Position numbers and translations under genes: made by a program
Notes under the pieces: model-generated
Databases searched by the model: none
What the model saw: the letters and a program-made list of their open reading frames with translations, nothing else
What the model was told of the DNA's origin: nothing
In this document: one piece after another, positions 59,550 through 64,000 of the stretch
How the letters are laid out: every line of letters begins with the position of its first letter
Position numbering within the stretch: the first letter of the stretch is position 1
NCBI GenBank assembly: GCA_036557885.1
Contig: DATBGS010000165.1
Span: 1-64,000, forward strand
Reading direction: 5' to 3'
Origin: DATBGS01 sp036557885
GTDB lineage: Bacteria > Chloroflexota > Ktedonobacteria > Ktedonobacterales > DATBGS01
DNA length: 64,000 nucleotides

Positions 59550-62378
59550 ATGGACCAGGACCAGATTGACGCCCGCGCCCGGAGGGCACGCTCCCACGAG
59601 CAGCAAGATTTCTCTCTTCAACACCAACAAGATTTCTCTCTTCAGCACCAGCATCCCTTCTCAGATCAAAGACCAAACAGAACATCTCCCCAGCCTGATC
59701 GAGCTACTTTTGCGTTACCCGGCTCTCCAGATACCGGCACTCCGCCTCGGTACCTGGGTGCAGACACCGCAGAAGAAGCCGAGGAGACGCCGCTGCATGG
59801 TGGCACGCCGCGCCAGCCCGCGCGCCTTTCGCGGCGCAAATTGCTCATTGTGGGCGGGGCAGCCGCAGGACTCGTCACCGCCACCTCGCTTGGTGTGCTT
59901 GAGCTACGTCAACTGCTCCAAAAACACGGCCCTGATATTCTGGGCAGTCTGCGCATTGTGGGCAATAGACACCAGCCCCAGCCAACCATCCAGCAGCCCT
60001 ATACCACACCGCAAGATGTGGTAATTTTTTCCGGCAAACTCGGCACAAAATGGAACGACTGGTCCTGGCCGCACACGTATCCGGTGACAAAAACGCCCGC
60101 CTTTACGGACGGCTCTGCGGCGATTCGCTTTAGCCCGGCCAACGGAAATGCCGTCTATTTTAGCCACTCCCCCATCAACACCACCGGCTTTGGATACCTC
60201 CAGTTCTGGATACACGGCGGCACAGCAGGCGGCCAGCAGATTGTCGCGGGGATGACCGATCAAAACTACATCTTTACCAATGAACCCTCCGTCAATGGCT
60301 ATATCCAGGGCGGGTTTATCCAATTTAACCAATGGCGCCTCGTGCGCATCCCGCTCGCTGACCTGCAAAGCGCCGACGCCACCATCGGCGGCGTCGTCAT
60401 CCGCGACGCCTCTGGCAGCCTTCAACCCGACCTCTATCTGGCCGACATTCGCCTGGTCCACCTGCCAAACCTGAATCGCCCGGTGCTGCTCTCTGGCGAT
60501 GCCCCTGACCTTGCCACCATCCTGCTTTTCTTTGATCGTCAGATGCTCGCCGATGATGTGCAAGCCACGCATTTCTACCAGATCAGCAGCGTAGAAGACA
60601 GCGGCTACTATCACCCCACTCAACCAAGCGCCACGCGCTACGACCCGCTACAGAAAAGCGTGGGGCTGGTCGTGCCTGCTTCCCTGCGCGACGGAAAACG
60701 CTACTTCGTCAGCGTTGGAAACATACGCGCAGCAGATGGCCCAAAGCTGGCTGAGGCTTCAAGCGTGACTGTCACCGCGCACGCGCTGGAAGCGCAGGTG
60801 GACATCAGCAAGCCAGGTCGGGAAATCAGCCCCTATATTTATGGGGTCAACTGGGCGCCCAATGAAGGCTATATGACCGACCTGCGCCCGCGCATCAACC
60901 GCTGGGGCGGCGAGCAGACGAGCCGCTATAACTGGAAGCTGGGCAACGCCTTTAACGCGGGCAGCGACTATTACTTCCAAAACGGCCATTATCAGTATGG
61001 CTCCGCCGCAGATCGCCAGCCATCCGGCGTTGCCGATCAGTTCGTTGCCAGAAACCTGCGGAATGGAGTGGAATCGCTCCTCACTGTTCCAGCCATTGGC
61101 TGGGTCGCCAAAGACGACCTGTCAACCTCCGCGTCCAAGCAAGTGCCGCTTTACGGCGGCCCACCCATCAGCCCGGAAAGCGACATCTGCTACAACGGCT
61201 ACAACCCGGCGGGCAACCGGCAGAGAACCTCCGTCCCTTCCAGGGCGCGCAAGGGTTCCCCTTTCAGCGACCCGCCCAACCGGGGCGACCAGACGGTTGC
61301 GCAAGACGAGTGGATTTATCATCTGGTCAATCGCTTTGGCGCCGCCAGCGATCACGGAGTCCGTTTTTATGGCATAGACAACGAGCCGGAACTCTGGGCG
61401 GTCCTTCAGCGCGATATTCGCCCGGCGCAGATTGACTACGAGCAATCGCTCCAACTCCATCTGGATTACGCCACCGCCATCAAAGATGTAGACCCCAGCG
61501 CCATGATTTCCGGCCCCGTCGTCTGGGGCTGGCCCAACTACTTCTATTCCGCGCTGGACCGCAACACGGACAACTTCAAGACGCTGCCCGACTTCCACGC
61601 TCACAACGACACCCCCTTCCTGCTCTGGTGGATGCAGCAGATCAAAAAGCACGATGACGCGGCAGGACGGCGCAACCTGGACATGCTCGATATGCACTTC
61701 TCGCCAGCAGGACTCAACCCTTACGACGCCAACCCCGCCAAAAACGACCCGAACTTCTGGCCTACGCGCCTACGCTCCACCCGGCTGCTGTGGGATCGCA
61801 CCTATAAAGATGAGTTCTGGGTGAATAACTATGTCTATCTCATCCCCCGCATGCTGGAATGGATTGACCAGGGCTATCCAGGGACCAAACTCGCCATCTC
61901 TGAGTATAGCTGGGGTGGCCTCAACATCATGAATGGCGCGCTGGCGCAAGCCGAGGTGCTGGGCATCTTTGGCCGCGAGGGGGTCTATCTGGCCTGCACC
62001 TGGCCGCCCCCAGACCCATACAGCCCCATTTACTACGCCTTCAAGCTGTATTCTAACTTCGACAGCCAGGGCGGTTGGTTCAACGGCACCTCCATTCAGG
62101 CCACCAGCACCCAGCCAGAAACCATCTCCTGCTTTGCCGCAGAACAAAAGAACGGGGATGTCTTCGTGATGGTCTTGAATAAAAACATCCGGGAATCGCT
62201 CACGCCCACCATTCATCTCCCCGGTCTGGCACCCAGAAACGTCACCGTCTATCGCTATGGCCCGGACCCCAGGCAGCCGCTTGCCAAAGTTGACAGCTTC
62301 ACCTTAAAGGATCAGACGCTGCGACCAGCCCTGCCGCCCTACTCGATCAGCCTGTTTTATATGGCAAAGCCGCAGTAG
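59550..62378 (+). CDS. Exported GH44 glycoside hydrolase, Tat-type or membrane anchored
   Basis: Predicted endoglucanase/xyloglucanase of 942 residues. A polar ~93-residue N-terminal extension contains a tandem duplication (QQDFSLQHQ, 59602-59652) and ends at a twin-arginine signal (RLSRRKLLIVGGAAAGLV, Arg95-96). A carbohydrate-binding-like beta domain spans ~150-400. The GH44 domain starts about residue 415 (YGVNWAPNEGYM, RINRWGGEQTSRYNW). E612 in GIDNEPELW is the likely acid/base and E785 in AISEYSWGG the nucleophile. The long extension before the signal is odd for a Tat substrate and may be cytoplasmic. It probably degrades plant glucans at the cell surface. Confidence 0.88.
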   Translation: MDQDQIDARARRARSHEQQDFSLQHQQDFSLQHQHPFSDQRPNRTSPQPDRATFALPGSPDTGTPPRYLGADTAEEAEETPLHGGTPRQPARLSRRKLLIVGGAAAGLVTATSLGVLELRQLLQKHGPDILGSLRIVGNRHQPQPTIQQPYTTPQDVVIFSGKLGTKWNDWSWPHTYPVTKTPAFTDGSAAIRFSPANGNAVYFSHSPINTTGFGYLQFWIHGGTAGGQQIVAGMTDQNYIFTNEPSVNGYIQGGFIQFNQWRLVRIPLADLQSADATIGGVVIRDASGSLQPDLYLADIRLVHLPNLNRPVLLSGDAPDLATILLFFDRQMLADDVQATHFYQISSVEDSGYYHPTQPSATRYDPLQKSVGLVVPASLRDGKRYFVSVGNIRAADGPKLAEASSVTVTAHALEAQVDISKPGREISPYIYGVNWAPNEGYMTDLRPRINRWGGEQTSRYNWKLGNAFNAGSDYYFQNGHYQYGSAADRQPSGVADQFVARNLRNGVESLLTVPAIGWVAKDDLSTSASKQVPLYGGPPISPESDICYNGYNPAGNRQRTSVPSRARKGSPFSDPPNRGDQTVAQDEWIYHLVNRFGAASDHGVRFYGIDNEPELWAVLQRDIRPAQIDYEQSLQLHLDYATAIKDVDPSAMISGPVVWGWPNYFYSALDRNTDNFKTLPDFHAHNDTPFLLWWMQQIKKHDDAAGRRNLDMLDMHFSPAGLNPYDANPAKNDPNFWPTRLRSTRLLWDRTYKDEFWVNNYVYLIPRMLEWIDQGYPGTKLAISEYSWGGLNIMNGALAQAEVLGIFGREGVYLACTWPPPDPYSPIYYAFKLYSNFDSQGGWFNGTSIQATSTQPETISCFAAEQKNGDVFVMVLNKNIRESLTPTIHLPGLAPRNVTVYRYGPDPRQPLAKVDSFTLKDQTLRPALPPYSISLFYMAKPQ

Positions 62379-62429
62379 CGCCACGCGCTCACGTCAAGAG
62401 GAAAAAGGGGAAAGAAAGGGAATGGCGCC

Positions 62430-64000
62430 ATGCCAGGAGTGCTGCCTCTCATCTGTTTCTGCTGCCTTGGGCTGGCCTGCGCCCAGACGGCACGCAAACA
62501 GAAGCCGACTCCATCCTGGCGGCGCATCTTGCTCACCACCAGCATCATCTGGGGGGTCTTGCTCACGGCCATTACGGAAATCCTGAGCTTCTTCAATGCT
62601 TTAACTTTTGGCTGGGATGCTATCCTCTGGGTGCTCATCAGCATCACCGCCCTGGCGTTCGCCTGGTGGCAAAGCGGGCGTCCATTGTTGGGCCTGCGGG
62701 GTCTTCGCTTTGTTTTTGCCCTCCGGCGGGCGTTCCTGGGCTTGGTGCTGCCCATAAAACAAGCTCTCAGTGCCTCGCGCTATCTCAGCGGCCTGCTCGG
62801 TGGAGTCGTCCTGCTGGTGGCGATGCTTGGTCTGGTAGCCTGGGTAGCCCCACCCAACACCTGGGATTCGATGACCTACCATCTGCCGCGTGTGATGCAC
62901 TGGATTCAAGATCAGAGCGTCGCTTTTTTCCCCACCAATATCATCCGCCAGCTTCATCAGCCTCCCTGGGCCGAATATGCCATCCTACATTTTCAACTCT
63001 TGAGTGGAGGAGATTCCCTCGACAACAGCGTCGCCTGGTTCAGCTTGATCGGCTGTATCGTCGCGGCATCGCTGATTGCGCAACAACTCGGAGCAGACTG
63101 GCGCGGCCAGGTGTTTGCCGCCGTCATTGCCGCCACAATTCCAATGGGCATCCTTCAGGCATCCAGCACACAGAACGACCTGGTGGTCGCCTTCTGGCTG
63201 CTCTGCGCAATCTCTTCCCTCTTCGCCTATCAAATACAGCCAAACTGGAGAGACGCCGCAGCCGCAGGTGCCAGCCTGGGGCTGGCAATCCTCACCAAAG
63301 GCACCGCCTATGTCTTTGCCTTGCCTTTCTTGCTCTGGTTCGGGATTTGGGGGCTGCGTGCCTTGCGCTGGCAGGTATGGAAGCCTGTCTTGCTCATCAG
63401 CCTGGGCGTCTTGCTGCTCAACGCCGCCTTTTATGCGCGCAACCTGAGTCTCTTTGGCAGCCCGCTGGGGCCAAGCGACGCCACAGATCTCTATGCCAAC
63501 GGGAGCTTCTCCCCCAAAGCGTTGCTCTCCAACGTGATCAGAAACCTCAGCCTCCAGATCGGGACACCCAGCCAGAGCATCAACGCCAGCCTGGAGCATG
63601 GAATACGCAAACTGCTTGCGCTCCTGACGATCAACCCCGATAATGCCCTGACCACCTGGCACGGCACCGTCTTTGAGATCAATGGTGCCAACGGAACCTG
63701 GGCGCATGAAGCGGTGGCAGGCAACGCTTTGCTGCTGGTGCTTGTGGTGGGTGTCATTGCGCTGTGTTTCCTCATGCGCAGCCTGCGCACACAGCGCTGG
63801 CTCCTCGCTTATCTGCTGGCTCTGGTGGGCGCGTTTCTGCTGTTTTCGTGGTATCTCAAATGGCAGCCCTGGGGAAGTCGTCTGCTCCTGCCACTCTGCC
63901 TGCTGGCTACCCCGCTCTGTGGCGCTGTCCTCTCCGCCATTCCCCAAAAAACACTGGCAAACGCCGTTCCGGCCCTGTTGCTGCTGGCCGTGTTGCCCTG
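62430..64000 (+). CDS. GT-C membrane glycosyltransferase (3' end missing)
   Basis: At least 523 residues, open to the window edge. GAAAGGG lies nine bases before the ATG. About ten or more hydrophobic segments alternate with short loops. An early loop has the acidic DSMTYHLPRVMHWIQ, as in ArnT/PMT-type enzymes that use polyprenyl-phosphate sugars; later tracts include ASSTQNDLVVAFWLLC and GLAILTKGTAYVFALPFLLW. It probably glycosylates lipid or protein on the outer face of the membrane. It follows GH44 by 51 bp and may be in the same transcript. Confidence 0.84.
   Translation, partial: MPGVLPLICFCCLGLACAQTARKQKPTPSWRRILLTTSIIWGVLLTAITEILSFFNALTFGWDAILWVLISITALAFAWWQSGRPLLGLRGLRFVFALRRAFLGLVLPIKQALSASRYLSGLLGGVVLLVAMLGLVAWVAPPNTWDSMTYHLPRVMHWIQDQSVAFFPTNIIRQLHQPPWAEYAILHFQLLSGGDSLDNSVAWFSLIGCIVAASLIAQQLGADWRGQVFAAVIAATIPMGILQASSTQNDLVVAFWLLCAISSLFAYQIQPNWRDAAAAGASLGLAILTKGTAYVFALPFLLWFGIWGLRALRWQVWKPVLLISLGVLLLNAAFYARNLSLFGSPLGPSDATDLYANGSFSPKALLSNVIRNLSLQIGTPSQSINASLEHGIRKLLALLTINPDNALTTWHGTVFEINGANGTWAHEAVAGNALLLVLVVGVIALCFLMRSLRTQRWLLAYLLALVGAFLLFSWYLKWQPWGSRLLLPLCLLATPLCGAVLSAIPQKTLANAVPALLLLAVLP

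Noticed and set aside
62985..63947. 320-codon minus-strand frame at the window end
   Set aside because: It lies opposite a continuous membrane-protein frame on the plus strand that has a ribosome site and GT-C features.

Overview
The window is GC-rich, dense, mostly single-copy bacterial chromosome. It carries secA, panC, glmU, tlyA, a pcrA-type helicase, a respiratory-type nuo-like cluster and two tRNA genes. The mixture suggests Chloroflexota, most likely the Ktedonobacteria or a close relative: a MEDS-PAS histidine kinase, S53 and GH44 secreted enzymes, a GH57/GT4 pair, benzoate-CoA ligase beside an acyl-CoA transferase, Thr/Pro-rich surface proteins, and AGGAGG-type ribosome sites. No rRNA or marker comparison was possible, so this placement is inference. 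No CRISPR array and no prophage were seen.

Layout. 1-4.9 kb: a partial GAF histidine kinase, a GT4/GH57 alpha-glucan pair, and tlyA. 4.9-9.9 kb: one plus-strand operon behind a clear promoter (benzoate-CoA ligase, GNAT, enoyl-CoA-hydratase-like protein, two CoA-transferase subunits), which looks like CoA-dependent aromatic or organic-acid breakdown. 10-14.7 kb: two membrane/surface proteins and secA. 14.7-19 kb: a minus-strand thiolase / 3-hydroxyacyl-CoA dehydrogenase / HIT unit and a phosphotransferase. 19-21.3 kb: an ECF sigma factor with an anti-sigma factor fused to a beta-propeller. 21.4-27.9 kb: RidA, UbiA, PPOX, a GPR1/FUN34/YaaH transporter, a phosphatase, a hydrolase and unknowns. 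28.3-31.5 kb: polysaccharide deacetylase, MEDS-PAS kinase, tRNA-Ser. 31.6-38.6 kb: radical SAM, a free-standing ClpX-type zinc finger, panC-HIT, helicase-hydrolase.

38.7-40.8 kb holds the remains of a DNA methyltransferase/endonuclease gene. A TnpB element that also encodes a ribbon-helix-helix protein now sits where its middle should be. 41.4-46.4 kb: tRNA-Gln, glmU, CNNM/CBS protein and a second GT4. 46.5-50.7 kb: S53 peptidase, PRC-barrel protein, a likely independent small RNA and a SWIM zinc-finger protein. 50.9-56 kb: a four-gene minus-strand redox operon (NuoB, a NuoI/NuoE hybrid, NuoF, and a ferredoxin-GltD-polyferredoxin fusion) with no membrane subunits beside it. 56.3-64 kb: flavin reductase, a membrane-anchored protein, NAD(P)HX repair enzyme, Tat/membrane-anchored GH44, and a GT-C membrane glycosyltransferase running off the window.

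The gaps between genes are full of structured repeats: three MITE-like copies sharing one inverted terminus (family A), a larger modular family of GC-rich hairpins (family B), and several short arrays with a 9-bp period just after stop codons. The strongest leads for new biology are the TnpB-RHH element in the methyltransferase scar, the truncated NuoI-NuoE hybrid with its GltD-polyferredoxin partner, the small RNA at 49.4 kb, and the repeat families, one copy of which supplies a gene's stop codon.
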